Positions 9,368 through 19,873 of a stretch of 64,000 nt of DNA are shown in pieces. The position numbers were made by a program, and so were the translations under genes. A model generated the notes under the pieces. That model saw nothing but the letters and a program-made list of their open reading frames with translations, searched no databases and was not told the origin of the DNA. Within the stretch, counting starts at the first letter, position 1. Every line of letters begins with the position of its first letter. Source of the stretch: Actinomadura sp. NBRC 104412 (GTDB lineage Bacteria > Actinomycetota > Actinomycetes > Streptosporangiales > Streptosporangiaceae); the NCBI RefSeq assembly GCF_030269515.1, contig NZ_BSTM01000009.1, positions 62,001 through 126,000 on the forward strand, given 5' to 3'.

Positions 9368-9663
9368 GCCTCCTCGTCCAGGATCCGCGGGACGCGGAAA
9401 CGCTGCTCCTCGGCCGCGGGAGCCTCGGCCAGCGCCTGCTCGGGCGTCAGGCAGGGCACGTTCTCGTCCGGCCGGTAGACGTTGGTCAGCGGCAGCGGGT
9501 GCGAGGTCGGCGGGATGTCCTCCGCCGCGACCTCCTGGACCCGCGCGACCGCGGAGATGATCTGGTCGAGCTGGGCGGCGAGATGGTCGAGCTCATCGTC
9601 GGCCAGCGCCAGCCGGGACAGCCGGGCGAGGTGAGCCACCTCGTCACGGGTGATGGCGGACAT
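9364..9663 (-). CDS. gatC: Asp/Glu-tRNA amidotransferase subunit C
   Basis: Small 99-residue subunit that wraps round GatA and stabilises the GatCAB complex. It begins [20 protein letters not shown] and has the family pattern of a helical N-terminus with [14 protein letters not shown], then the [10 protein letters not shown] loop and a C-terminal [10 protein letters not shown] segment. The ATG at 9663 gives the standard length and has AGGAA nine bases before it. It is the first gene of gatC-gatA-gatB; its stop overlaps the gatA start by four bases. A TAGGAT -10-like hexamer lies 39 bases upstream. Confidence 0.95.
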   Translation of the reverse strand: MSAITRDEVAHLARLSRLALADDELDHLAAQLDQIISAVARVQEVAAEDIPPTSHPLPLTNVYRPDENVPCLTPEQALAEAPAAEEQRFRVPRILDEEA

Positions 9664-9701
9664 GTGACAACCGTTCCTGCGATCGATGGGGTTCGCCGCC
9701 C

Positions 9702-9707
9702 ATCCTA
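9702..9707 (-). promoter_or_regulatory. Candidate -10 element of the gatCAB operon
   Basis: TAGGAT on the minus strand fits the actinobacterial TANNNT -10 pattern and lies about 39 bases before gatC. The -35 region is not recognisable, so this is a weak call. Confidence 0.35.
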
Positions 9708-9768
9708 GGGGCCGCACCCCGCCCGCCCGACACCATTTACCCGCCGGTGGGAGGTCCGTTACGGCCGC

Positions 9769-10080
9769 CTATTGGGGAGGAGCCTGCCCCGGCTGCGGAG
9801 GCACGGGCGCGTAGGGCTGCCCGTACGGCGGAGGCGGCAGTACCTCGCCCCGCCCTCCGAAGGACACCCTGTTCGCCCGCGGCGCGGACGGCCTGCCCAG
9901 CCCTGCGAGCGCACCCGCGGCGATGATCGCGCAGGAGATCATGCCGAATCCCGCCATCAGGAGGGCCTTGGTGCTGTCCTGGTCCTGGCTGTCGACCTCT
10001 GAGGTTGCGGCGAGAAAGAAGATGCCCAGACCGATCAGCGCAAGTACAAAGATCACGGCGCGCAGTTCGTTCACGCGCAT
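9769..10080 (-). CDS. Small membrane protein with Pro-rich tail, unknown function
   Basis: A 103-residue protein I do not recognise. It has two probable membrane segments, near residues 8-25 (AVIFVLALIGLGIFFLAA) and 42-62, joined by an acidic loop (EVDSQDQDS). A cytoplasmic Pro/Gln-rich tail has PPPPYGQPYAPVPPQPGQ. The ATG at 10080 directly abuts a TAGAGT -10 hexamer (10086-10081). A GTG two codons in, at 10074, is exactly where a leaderless transcript from that -10 would begin, so the real start may be GTG 10074, giving 101 residues. It is divergent from the DUF6458 gene. Confidence 0.65.
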   Translation of the reverse strand: MRVNELRAVIFVLALIGLGIFFLAATSEVDSQDQDSTKALLMAGFGMISCAIIAAGALAGLGRPSAPRANRVSFGGRGEVLPPPPYGQPYAPVPPQPGQAPPQ

Positions 10081-10158
10081 ACTCTAGCGGACCGGCACCA
10101 ATATCACGGTTTCGTACGGATATGCGGGGAACGCCCATCAGGGACGAGAGGAGAGACC

Positions 10159-10407
10159 GTGACCATCGGAGCCGGGCTCACGCTGATCATCATCGGCGCG
10201 ATCCTGACCTACGCCGTCGAGGTCGAGATCAGCGGCCTGGACATCCGCGTGGTCGGCATCATCCTGATGATCGGCGGACTGGCCGGGCTGATCATCGGCA
10301 TCATCCGCATGGCCAGCGCCCGCCGCCGCCCACCCCCGGGAGGCGACGGACGCTACTACGACGACACCTACCAGGACGTCCCCCCAGACCGCCGCCACCC
10401 CCACTAA
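10159..10407 (+). CDS. DUF6458-type small membrane protein
   Basis: An 82-residue protein that matches the actinobacterial DUF6458 pattern. A first membrane segment (GAGLTLIIIGAILTYAV) is followed by EVEISGLDIRVVG, and a second membrane segment (IILMIGGLAGLIIGIIRMA) by a short charged, Tyr-containing tail. The biological role of the family is unknown. The GTG at 10159 is supported by a strong GAGAGGAGA ribosome site six to eight bases upstream. It is monocistronic; no hairpin terminator is visible in the A/C-rich sequence after it. Confidence 0.8.
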   Translation: MTIGAGLTLIIIGAILTYAVEVEISGLDIRVVGIILMIGGLAGLIIGIIRMASARRRPPPGGDGRYYDDTYQDVPPDRRHPH

Positions 10408-10646
10408 GGACAAACCCCCAACCCCCGGAAATAACAACATAAAAGCAACACCAAAAACCCAATTATCGCCCCCACAAAGAAACCCGCACAACCATCACCC
10501 CGGACACATCGCCCTGGGACCCCCGCACCGCTCGACCACCACAGCGGAGACAGGAACCCTCTCCCGCCGACGCTCGTCGTCACGAACCAGCACACCCAAC
10601 CCGTTAACCAACCACCTCAGCCCGCAACCCAACCCGAACATCCGCT
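10408..10646. other. A/C-skewed non-coding stretch
   Basis: The + strand here is strongly rich in A and C and poor in G and T, and 10425-10470 is the most AT-rich patch in the window. I see no gene with a ribosome site or family resemblance. It joins directly to the tandem repeat beginning at 10647, and together they form a 710-base gap without a recognised gene. Confidence 0.6.
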
Positions 10647-10842
10647 AGCGATCGCCGCAAGCACGACCAACGACATGCCACCAGGCGAGAAGCGCAGCCC
10701 GCGCCTGCAACAGACCGCAACAACCTCAACCCCCTCACCCCGGCCCCGAACGGCACCCGTCGCGATCGCGACCGAAGGCAGGTTCCGAACCTGCGAGAAA
10801 CCCGATCGCACAGCCAGCCTCTAGGCGAGTCGAAACAACGCC
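10647..10842. repeat. Tandem ~200-bp repeat, copy 1
   Basis: First of two full copies, each opening with AGCGATCGC. Conserved blocks shared with copy 2 are the CGACCAACGACA to CCTGCAA block, GCCCCGAACGG, the CGAAGGCAGGTTCCGA block and GGCGAGTCG. Two small hairpins can be drawn: GCGC-AGCCC-GCGC near 10691-10704, and GCAGGTTC-C-GAACCTGC near 10778-10794. No protein-coding explanation is evident. Confidence 0.8.
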
Positions 10843-11048
10843 AGCGATCGCACGCAGCCGCGACCAGCGACAAGCCGCCAGGCGAGAAGTGCAGCTCGCA
10901 CCTGCAATAAACACCTCTCGCACCCACCCCAACCCCCAACCCCAGCCCCGAACGGTCGCTCAAGCGCTGCGATCGCGTCCGAAGGCAGGTTCCGAGCTTG
11001 CGAGGAACCTGATCGCGAAGCGAGCCCCTGGGCGAGTCGGAGCGATGC
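10843..11048. repeat. Tandem ~200-bp repeat, copy 2
   Basis: Second copy, offset 196 bases from copy 1. The first hairpin here is GTGC-AGCTC-GCAC: relative to copy 1, both sides of one base pair have changed (C-G to T-A), which keeps the stem. The second hairpin reads GCAGGTTC-C-GAGCTTGC, where the two changes become G-U wobbles if the + strand is transcribed. These changes suggest that structure, and not protein, is conserved. Confidence 0.8.
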
Positions 11049-11120
11049 AGCGATCGCACGCGGTGCCGGAGAAGGAGGGCGCCCAGCGCCCGACGCCGCA
11101 GGCACCGCCAATAAACACTA
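11049..11120. repeat. Tandem repeat, degraded third copy
   Basis: AGCGATCGCACGC opens a third unit 206 bases after copy 2. The following sequence diverges, but AATAAACAC recurs at offset 61, against offset 63 in copy 2. It runs into the 3' end of the GGDEF-EAL gene and supplies its stop codon (TAG on the minus strand, 11120-11118). Confidence 0.6.
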
Positions 11121-13217
11121 CGCGGCGGGTTCTGGGGCGCGTTGCATTCGGCGGCGGAGCCAGTCGGTGGCGGTGGCGGCGTCCATGGGGCGGCCGAAGT
11201 GCCAGCCTTGGGCGGCGTCGCAGCCCATTTCGCGGAGGGCGACGGCGGTTTGGGGGTCTTCGACGCCTTCGGCGACGGAGCGTAGGCCGAGGGTGCGGAC
11301 GAGGTCGACGATGGAGCGGACGATCACGGCGTCGTCGGCGGAGGTGGTGATGCGGGTGACGAACGAGGCGTCGATCTTGATTTCTTCGACGGGCATTCGT
11401 TTCAGGCGGACGAGGGAGGAGTAGCCGGTGCCGAAGTCGTCGAGGCTGAGGGGGATGCCGAGGGCGGCGAGCGCGGTGACGGTGTCGGAGGCGTAGGCGG
11501 CCTCGTTCATGAGGATGCGCTCGGTGATCTCCAGTTGGAGGGCGGCGGCGGGGAGGCCGCGGCGTAGCAGGCCGTTCTCGATGGTCTCGGTGAGGCCGGT
11601 GTCGAGCAGGTCGCGTCCGGAGGCGTTCACGGCGACCTGGACGGTGAGGTCTTCCCGCCACCAGTCGGCGGCTTGGGCGAGGGCCGCCTCGACGACGTGG
11701 CGGGTGATCGAGCGCATGAGGTAGGTCTGTTCGGCGACCGGCAGGAAGTGGTCGGGTTCCAGCACGCCCTGGTCGGGGTGGCGCCAGCGGACGAGGGCTT
11801 CCATCCCGACGAGCTGGCCGTCGTGCAGGGACACCTTGGGCTGGTAGTACAGCTCGAGTTCGCCCCGGTCGACGGCGCGGCGGAGGTCGCCGAGCATGGT
11901 GAGGCGGGCCGGGGAGTTGCGGTCGTTGGCGGGTGAGTAGACCTCGACGCCGCTGCGGCTGCCTTTGGCGTTGTACATGGCCACGTCGGCGCGCTGGAGG
12001 AGCAGCTCGAAGTCGGGGGCGTGGTCGGGGAACAGCGCGATGCCGACGCTGGCCTCCAGGTCGAAGGACATGCCGTCCATGCGCACGGGTTCGCTGAGGG
12101 CGGCGCGGAGCCGGGCGGCGACCTCGCGGGCGGCGGCGGCGTCGCGGACGGTGGGGAGCAGCACGGCGAACTCGTCGCCGCCGAGCCTGGCGACCAGGTC
12201 GCCGGGGCGGACGCTGTGGGTGAGGCGGTGCGCGACGAGCTGGAGCAGCCGGTCGCCCGTGGCGTGCCCGAGGGTGTCGTTGACCTCTTTGAAGCGGTCG
12301 AGGTCGAGCAGGAAGAGCCCGGCGCGGCGGTCCTGCTCGGTGCCCTGCCTGCGGCGGCCGGTCAGCAGGGAGGGGCCGGGGCCGCCGGCGGCGCGCACGT
12401 CGGCCAGGGCCTGTTCGGTGCGGACGATCAGCAGTTTGCGGTTGGGCAGCCCGGTGAGGCCGTCGTGCAGGGCCTGGTGTTCGCGCCGTACCGAGACCGA
12501 GGCGTTGAGGTAGACCGCGATGAACGGCAGCACGATCAGCGGGACGAACGCGGCGGAGCGGTGCATGGCCACGACCATGAGGGGGGCCAGGCCGAGCAGT
12601 GCGAGGTGCACGAGCACCTGGTAGCCGAGGTCCCAGCGGAGCGCCTTGATCAGTGGGACGCGTTCGTGCAGCGCGACGGCGGTGCCGACGAGGGTGACGT
12701 TGCCGGCGAAGTAGACCGCGCCGGCCAGCGCGATGGCGGGCAGGTCGGATCCTTGGGGTACCCACAGGGACGTGGGGCCGGCCTGCACTCCGTAGAGGAC
12801 CAGCACCAGGTGGGCGGCGCCCAGGCTGAGGGTGTACTGGGCGGCGTTGAAGGCGATGCGGTGGGGGCTGCGGCCACGCAGGACGCCGCAGGTGGTGGCG
12901 GCGACGGCTTGGAGGAGCGCGGCGATGGGCAGGCCCGCGTACAGGAGGGCCGCGAACGAGAACGTGGTGGAGGTGGTGGCGCCGTTGTTCTCGGTGGAGC
13001 CGGGCGTGATGATCGGGCGCAGCTCGCCGAAGATGATGAAGCAGCCCAGGATCCAGAACAGGGGGTTGCCCACGAGGGCGTCGACGTCCGCGCCGGTCAG
13101 CGTGGTGAGCGCGGCGACGCACGCGGCGATGCCCGCCAGGGTGGTCACCAGGAAGTAGGTCCAGAGCGGTGACCCCCGGCGCGGCACCGTGTTCCGCGTG
13201 TTGTTCGGGTCCTTCAT
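11118..13217 (-). CDS. Membrane GGDEF-EAL protein (c-di-GMP turnover)
   Basis: A protein of about 699 residues with some six to seven membrane segments in residues 15-235, then a GGDEF domain (LGGDEFAVLLPT near 347) and an EAL domain (GMEALVRWRHP near 472, DDFGTGYSSL near 594, IKIDASFV, VAEGVEDPQT). Both signatures are complete, so both cyclase and phosphodiesterase activity are possible; which dominates cannot be read from sequence. No PAS domain is present, unlike the protein at 1532-4504. The ATG at 13217 is preferred over the GTG at 13220 because GAGG lies five bases before it. The upstream gap to ligA carries the shared 11-mer (13330-13340). The stop codon falls in a degraded repeat copy, so the C-terminus may have been reshaped by it. 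Confidence 0.9.
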   Translation of the reverse strand: MKDPNNTRNTVPRRGSPLWTYFLVTTLAGIAACVAALTTLTGADVDALVGNPLFWILGCFIIFGELRPIITPGSTENNGATTSTTFSFAALLYAGLPIAALLQAVAATTCGVLRGRSPHRIAFNAAQYTLSLGAAHLVLVLYGVQAGPTSLWVPQGSDLPAIALAGAVYFAGNVTLVGTAVALHERVPLIKALRWDLGYQVLVHLALLGLAPLMVVAMHRSAAFVPLIVLPFIAVYLNASVSVRREHQALHDGLTGLPNRKLLIVRTEQALADVRAAGGPGPSLLTGRRRQGTEQDRRAGLFLLDLDRFKEVNDTLGHATGDRLLQLVAHRLTHSVRPGDLVARLGGDEFAVLLPTVRDAAAAREVAARLRAALSEPVRMDGMSFDLEASVGIALFPDHAPDFELLLQRADVAMYNAKGSRSGVEVYSPANDRNSPARLTMLGDLRRAVDRGELELYYQPKVSLHDGQLVGMEALVRWRHPDQGVLEPDHFLPVAEQTYLMRSITRHVVEAALAQAADWWREDLTVQVAVNASGRDLLDTGLTETIENGLLRRGLPAAALQLEITERILMNEAAYASDTVTALAALGIPLSLDDFGTGYSSLVRLKRMPVEEIKIDASFVTRITTSADDAVIVRSIVDLVRTLGLRSVAEGVEDPQTAVALREMGCDAAQGWHFGRPMDAATATDWLRRRMQRAPEPAA

Positions 13218-13236
13218 CACTTCCTCGGGGGGATTG

Positions 13237-13254
13237 CGGGGGGCGTCCCCCGGC
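13237..13254. repeat. GC palindrome identical to one before glgB
   Basis: CGGGGGGCGTCCCCCGGC, an 18-base sequence with a five-base G/C stem. The identical 18 bases occur at 50243-50260, and a related GGGGGGCGACCCCCC palindrome is at 4784-4798. All three are intergenic, which suggests a dispersed palindromic family. Confidence 0.65.
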
Positions 13255-13329
13255 GGGGCGCGGTCGCCCGCAGGTGGGTCGTGATGTCAGGGAGGGTACG
13301 ACCTTTACCCACCTCGCGAAACCGATTGG

Positions 13330-13340
13330 GTACGTTCCGT
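13330..13340 (-). promoter_or_regulatory. 11-base element shared by both GGDEF-EAL upstream regions
   Basis: ACGGAACGTAC on the minus strand, 113 bases before the start at 13217, identical to 4744-4734. It includes GGAAC, an ECF-sigma -35-like core. It may let one regulator control both c-di-GMP enzymes. Confidence 0.35.
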
Positions 13341-13435
13341 TATGCCCATTGTGCACCAGCGCACCGGCTCAGTGTAGCCGGACCATGCCTTTGGGTAACG
13401 CCCGCCTGGTTATCGGCGCGACCGCCACGGGCCGG

Positions 13436-15640
<2,205 letters not shown>

Positions 15641-15648
15641 TCAGGACA

Positions 15649-16662
15649 CTATTCGGCGGCCTCGTACAGCATCAGGGCGGTGTCGCGGCAGCGCGCGAGC
15701 GCCGCCCGTACGTATCGGGGCGTGGCACCGGCCAGGCCGCACGCGGGTGTGACCACGACCTGCCTGGCCAGCCGCGGCGCGGGGAACCCGAGCCGCCGCC
15801 ACAGCTCCCGTACGGGGGCCGCGGTGGCCTCCAGGGACGGCAGCGCCGTGTCCGTCCCCGGCACCACGCCCAGGAGGAGTCCCACGCCCGCGTCGATGGC
15901 CTCGCCCAGCGCGTCGTCATCTCGCTCCGGCACCATTTTCAGGTCGACCGAAATGGCGGCGGCGCCGGCCGAGCGCAGCAGCCCGTACGGGACGCGCCGC
16001 GCGCAGCAGTGCACGATCGGGAACGCCGCGTCCCCGACGGCGTCGATCACCTGGCGCAGCCCGTCCTCGGCGATGGGCTCCTCCACGGCCGGCAGCCGGG
16101 AGAAGCCGCTGGCGGTCGGGACGCCGCCCGCCAGCACCGCGGGAAGCGCCGGCTCGTCGAGCTGCAGCAGGATCCGCGCCCTCGGCAGGCGCCGCCGCAC
16201 GTCCGCCACATGCCCGGCCACGCCCTCGGCCAGCGACGCGATCAGGTCGCGGACCGCGCCGGGGTCCTTGAGGGTGCGGTCGCCGTGCCGCAGCTCGATC
16301 CCGGACGCCAGTGTCCACGGCCCGGTCACCTGGATCTTGAAGGGGCCGTCGTGCCCGCCCGCCAGTTCCTCCAGGACGTCCAGGTCGCGCGCCAGATGGT
16401 CGAGCGCGCGCCGGGTGTCGCGTCCCGGACGGTCGGAGAACCGCCACCCGGACGGCTCCACCCGTACCGCCAGGTCCACCAGCAGCCCCGCGGTGCGCCC
16501 GATCATGTCGGCGCCCGGACCGCGGTCCGGCAGCTCCGGCAGGTGCGGAAGCTCGGACAGCTCGCCCAGGACGATCCGCAGCGTCTCCTCCGGGTCCACG
16601 CCCGGGTACGAGCCGACGCCCGTGGCGGTCCCGGGACCCCAGGGAAGGTCGGGTTCGCTCAC
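15649..16662 (-). CDS. Cobalamin-independent methionine synthase family protein (MetE C-terminal-like)
   Basis: A 337-residue single-domain protein of the UROD/MetE barrel superfamily, half the length of true MetE and lacking its N-terminal domain. The zinc-site motifs are present: His and Cys in IVHCCARRVP, and a later Cys in VVVTPACGLAG. It could transfer a methyl or alkyl group to a thiol, but the natural methyl donor and acceptor are not evident. The GTG start at 16662 overlaps the stop of the luciferase-like gene (GTGA, 16662-16659), so the two are co-translated and probably act in one process. The next gene downstream is the end of the preceding transcription block; ligA is upstream-independent by strand order. 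Confidence 0.8.
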   Translation of the reverse strand: MSEPDLPWGPGTATGVGSYPGVDPEETLRIVLGELSELPHLPELPDRGPGADMIGRTAGLLVDLAVRVEPSGWRFSDRPGRDTRRALDHLARDLDVLEELAGGHDGPFKIQVTGPWTLASGIELRHGDRTLKDPGAVRDLIASLAEGVAGHVADVRRRLPRARILLQLDEPALPAVLAGGVPTASGFSRLPAVEEPIAEDGLRQVIDAVGDAAFPIVHCCARRVPYGLLRSAGAAAISVDLKMVPERDDDALGEAIDAGVGLLLGVVPGTDTALPSLEATAAPVRELWRRLGFPAPRLARQVVVTPACGLAGATPRYVRAALARCRDTALMLYEAAE

Positions 16663-17477
16663 AGCAGGCCGGCCAGCCGGTCGAGCGTGCGCAGGGTGTC
16701 GGCCTCGGGCAGCGTCTCGAGGTTGAAGAGGATCTGGTCGGCGCCCGCCTCTCGTAGCCATTCCACGGTCTCGGGCTTACCAGGTACGCCGAACACCGTC
16801 ACCGCGACGCGCCGTCCCGCCCGCTCGCGCAGCTCGGCGATCTGCGCGGGCAGGTCGTCGGTCCCCCGGCCGTAGATCGGCAGCCAGCCGTCGCCGACCC
16901 GCACCACCCGGTCGAACGTGGTCGGCCCGCTCCCGCCGATCATCACCGGCGGATGCGGGCTCCGCACCGGCTTGGGGTAGGAGTACACGGGGTCGAAGTC
17001 GACGAACTCGCCGTGGTACTCGGCCTCCTCCTGCGTCCAGAGGGCCTTGACCGCCTCGACCCGCTCGACGAGCAGCCGCATCCGGGTCCTGGGGTCGGTG
17101 CCGTGGTTGCGCATCTCCTCGCGGTTCCAGCCCGCGCCGACGCCCAGCACCGCGCGCCCGCCGGAGACCAGGTCGAGCGAGGCGACCTCCTTGGCCAGCA
17201 CGATCGGGTCCCGCTGCGTGATCAGCGCGATCCCGGTGCCCACCTCCAGGCGTTCGGTCACCGCCGCCGCGGCGGTGAGGAGCACGAACGGGTCCAGCGT
17301 CCGGTAGTAGCGGCGGGGCAGCTCGCCGCCGCCCGGCCAGGGCGACTCCCGCTTGACCGGGATATGGGTGTGCTCGGCCACGTAGAGGGATCCGAAACCG
17401 CGCTCCTCCAGGGCCCGGCCGAGCTGGGCAGGGCCGATGCCGTCGTCGGTCACGAATGTCGAAACGCCGAACTTCAC
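16659..17477 (-). CDS. LLM-class F420-dependent oxidoreductase
   Basis: A 272-residue TIM-barrel protein of the luciferase-like family, F420 branch (Rv2161c-like subgroup). It begins MKFGVSTFVTDDGIGPAQLG. It shows SLYVAEHTHIP, EVGTGIALITQRDPIVLAKE, LDLVSGGRAVLGVGAGWNRE and HPPVMIGGSGPTTFDRVVR, all typical. Such enzymes move hydride between F420H2 and an organic substrate; the substrate is unknown. It is translationally coupled to the downstream MetE-like gene and follows mnmA by 82 bases. Confidence 0.88.
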   Translation of the reverse strand: MKFGVSTFVTDDGIGPAQLGRALEERGFGSLYVAEHTHIPVKRESPWPGGGELPRRYYRTLDPFVLLTAAAAVTERLEVGTGIALITQRDPIVLAKEVASLDLVSGGRAVLGVGAGWNREEMRNHGTDPRTRMRLLVERVEAVKALWTQEEAEYHGEFVDFDPVYSYPKPVRSPHPPVMIGGSGPTTFDRVVRVGDGWLPIYGRGTDDLPAQIAELRERAGRRVAVTVFGVPGKPETVEWLREAGADQILFNLETLPEADTLRTLDRLAGLL

Positions 17478-17559
17478 AGACTTCTCCTCACGTCGAACAC
17501 CGAACCTCTGCCTGTGCCCCCGAAACGATCTTTCACGTTACGGCGTACGCGGGGAGGCG

Positions 17560-18642
17560 CTACGCGGGAACGCGGGCCGCCTCGGCGATGGTGGCGGACC
17601 CCAGGACGCGGTCGCCCTCGTACAGGACGGCGGCCTGCCCGGGTGCCACGCCACGGGCGGGCGTGGACAGGCGGATGCGGATCCGCTCGCGCCCAGGATC
17701 CACCGTGCAGTCGTACACCTCGCCGTGCGCGCGTAGCTGCACGCGGCAGCCGAACGGTCCCTCGGGCTCGGGTGAGAGCCACACGGGACGCTCACCCACG
17801 ATCTCGTGGACGTCCAGTGCCTCGCGCGGCCCGACGGTCACGGTGTTGGTCACCGGGGAGATGTCCAGGACGTACCGGGGACGGCCATCGGGCGCGGGAC
17901 GGCCGATGCGCAGGCCCTTGCGCTGGCCCACCGTGTAGGCGTAGGCGCCCTCGTGCTCCCCCACCTGGTTGCCGTCCAGGTCGACGATCGGGCCGGGCAC
18001 GGTGCCGAGGCGGTCGGCCAGGAACGCGCGGGTGTCGCCGTCGGAGATGAAGCAGATGTCGTGGCTGTCGGGCTTGTCGGCCACCTGGAGCCCGCGCCGC
18101 TCCGCCTCGGCCCGGATGTCGGCCTTGGTGGTGTCGCCGAGCGGGAACAGCGCGTGCGAGAGCTGCTCGGGGGTGCACACGGCCAGCACGTAGGACTGGT
18201 CCTTGGCCTCGTCCACGCCGCGGCGCAGGACCCCGGTGGACGGGTCGAGCCGCGCGTAGTGGCCGGTGCAGACCGCGTCGAAGCCCAGCGCCAGCGCCCG
18301 GTCCAGCAGCGCCGCGAACTTGATCTTCTCGTTGCAGCGCAGGCACGGGTTGGGGGTGCGGCCCGCCGCGTACTCGGCCACGAAGTCCTGCACCACGTCG
18401 CGGTCGAACCGTTCGGCCAGGTCCCACACGTAGAAGGGGATCCCGATCACGTCGGCGGCGCGGCGGGCGTCCCTGGAGTCCTCAAGGGTGCAGCAGCCGC
18501 GGGCGCCCGTCCGGTACGACTGGGGGTTGCTGGACAGCGCCATGTGCACGCCGGTCACCTCGTGACCGGCCTCGGCGGCGCGGGCGGCGGCCACGGCGGA
18601 GTCGACGCCGCCCGACATGGCGGCCAGAACGCGCAAAGACAT
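17560..18642 (-). CDS. mnmA: tRNA-specific 2-thiouridylase
   Basis: Adds sulfur to U34 of tRNA(Lys/Glu/Gln). The 360-residue protein has the PP-loop [13 protein letters not shown] near residue 10 for ATP. It has the catalytic Cys near 100 in [15 protein letters not shown], and the persulfide-accepting Cys near 195 in [14 protein letters not shown]. The C-terminal beta-barrel domain follows. The ATG at 18642 gives the family length; a longer open frame upstream lies antisense to the DUF695-like gene and is not used. The sulfur donor is probably the cysteine desulfurase at 19874-21031, separated by the opposite-strand DUF695-like gene. Confidence 0.95.
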   Translation of the reverse strand: MSLRVLAAMSGGVDSAVAAARAAEAGHEVTGVHMALSSNPQSYRTGARGCCTLEDSRDARRAADVIGIPFYVWDLAERFDRDVVQDFVAEYAAGRTPNPCLRCNEKIKFAALLDRALALGFDAVCTGHYARLDPSTGVLRRGVDEAKDQSYVLAVCTPEQLSHALFPLGDTTKADIRAEAERRGLQVADKPDSHDICFISDGDTRAFLADRLGTVPGPIVDLDGNQVGEHEGAYAYTVGQRKGLRIGRPAPDGRPRYVLDISPVTNTVTVGPREALDVHEIVGERPVWLSPEPEGPFGCRVQLRAHGEVYDCTVDPGRERIRIRLSTPARGVAPGQAAVLYEGDRVLGSATIAEAARVPA

Positions 18643-18706
18643 AACGTTCTCAACTGTAGGCGTTGGAAGTGACCGGTCGCTGCGCTGTTTCCGGCCGGTC
18701 TCCGCG

Positions 18707-18712
18707 TACGAT
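18707..18712 (+). promoter_or_regulatory. Candidate -10 element, near-leaderless
   Basis: TACGAT fits TANNNT and ends nine bases before the ATG at 18722. Transcription would begin within about three bases of the start codon. The -35 is weak. Confidence 0.45.
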
Positions 18713-18721
18713 GAGCCCGCT

Positions 18722-19810
18722 ATGGGAATCTTCCGCCGTCCCCGAGAGGCGTCCGCCGCCACGCCCGCGTCGATCAGCGACTTCTGGGAGTGGTGGGAGC
18801 GAAGGCGCCCCGACATCGAAGCGTCGATCAACGCCCCGGAGGCGGGCGCCGGTCCCGCCGCGGAGGGCGAGCACCACGCCGACGGGCTGCCCGCCCCGAT
18901 CGTGGAGGAGCTGACGCACCGGGTCCACAGGATCCACCCGGCGTTGCAGTGGGAGATCGGTGGCGGGGACGGCGACGGCGCCGTCCTGACGCTCACCGGT
19001 GGCGGCGACCCCGAGCTGCGCGGGCTGACCGAGCGCTGGGTGCGGGCGGCGCCGAGCGGCGACGCGGCGCACGGGTGGCGGTTCCACCCGGCGCGGCAGC
19101 CCGACCCGGAGATGCTGGAGCACAAGCTGGTCCTGGGCGACCACGAGTTCGACCTCGACTACGTCAAGCTCGGCATGCGCGCCGACACCGCGCGGGCCCG
19201 CGTGCACATCTCCGCCTACCACCCGGACTTCCTGTTCGTGTCGGAGGAGCAGCAGCTCCAGGTCGCGCGGCACGTGCTGGACTGGTCCATGGGCGAGGAC
19301 GACGTGGCGCGCTGGATCGGCGAGGTCACGATCGCGACGGAGGCGCCGGTGGACGCGCTGCCGCCCGCGATGCTGCGCGCGGTGGTGGAGCAGATCGCCG
19401 AGCCGTTCGAGGAGCCGACCTGGCTGACCGGCGAGGGACGCACCCCGCGCGGGCACCCGGCGCGGCTGGGCGCGCGGTTCCCGCTGCACCGCCAGGACTA
19501 CCCGCTGTGCGACCTGCACGTGGCGATCTCCGTCCCGTACCGGCACAGCAACCCCGACCGGCTGCCGGTCGACCCCTCGTCGTCCGCGCTGCGCACGTTC
19601 GAGAAGAAGCTGGCCGCGCTGGGCGACCGCGCGGTGCTCGCGGTACGCGAGACCGGCGACGGGCTGCGGGTGTTCCACCTGTACGCCGACCCGGACTCCG
19701 GGGTGATCGCCGAGCTGGACCAGCTCGCCGCGAGCTGGGGCGAGGGCAAGGCCAAGGTCGCCTCCACCAGCGACCCGGGCTGGCGCGCGCTCGCCCCCTA
19801 CCAGCCCTGA
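18722..19810 (+). CDS. DUF695-like protein, unknown function
   Basis: A 362-residue soluble protein with no signal peptide or membrane segment. The N-terminal [17 protein letters not shown], the [19 protein letters not shown] stretch followed by [10 protein letters not shown], and the C-terminal HLYADPDSG resemble the DUF695 layout. I rate that as probable, not certain, and no biochemical role is known. The ATG at 18722 follows a TACGAT -10-like hexamer, so the transcript may be almost leaderless. The gene lies between mnmA and the desulfurase but on the other strand, convergent with the desulfurase. Its stop codon falls in a short tandem repeat. Confidence 0.7.
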   Translation: MGIFRRPREASAATPASISDFWEWWERRRPDIEASINAPEAGAGPAAEGEHHADGLPAPIVEELTHRVHRIHPALQWEIGGGDGDGAVLTLTGGGDPELRGLTERWVRAAPSGDAAHGWRFHPARQPDPEMLEHKLVLGDHEFDLDYVKLGMRADTARARVHISAYHPDFLFVSEEQQLQVARHVLDWSMGEDDVARWIGEVTIATEAPVDALPPAMLRAVVEQIAEPFEEPTWLTGEGRTPRGHPARLGARFPLHRQDYPLCDLHVAISVPYRHSNPDRLPVDPSSSALRTFEKKLAALGDRAVLAVRETGDGLRVFHLYADPDSGVIAELDQLAASWGEGKAKVASTSDPGWRALAPYQP

Positions 19811-19873
19811 GGTACTACCAGACCAGCCCTGAAGTACTACCGGCCGTGACGCGGTACTACCGGCCGTGACGCG
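19801..19873. repeat. Short tandem repeats between convergent gene ends
   Basis: GTACTACCGGCCGTGACGCG is present twice in perfect tandem (19834-19853, 19854-19873). Just before it, CCAGCCCTGARGTACTACC occurs twice (from 19801 and from 19823). The first unit holds the TGA of the DUF695-like gene, and the last abuts the desulfurase stop. The 11-mer GACGCGGTACT recurs twice near 29112-29135. Confidence 0.8.

Noticed and set aside
10604..11059. A 151-codon minus-strand frame over the tandem repeat, with repeated peptide segments.
   Set aside because: The repeated peptide only mirrors the DNA repeat; copies differ by frame-breaking length changes, there is no ribosome site, and base changes follow hairpins.
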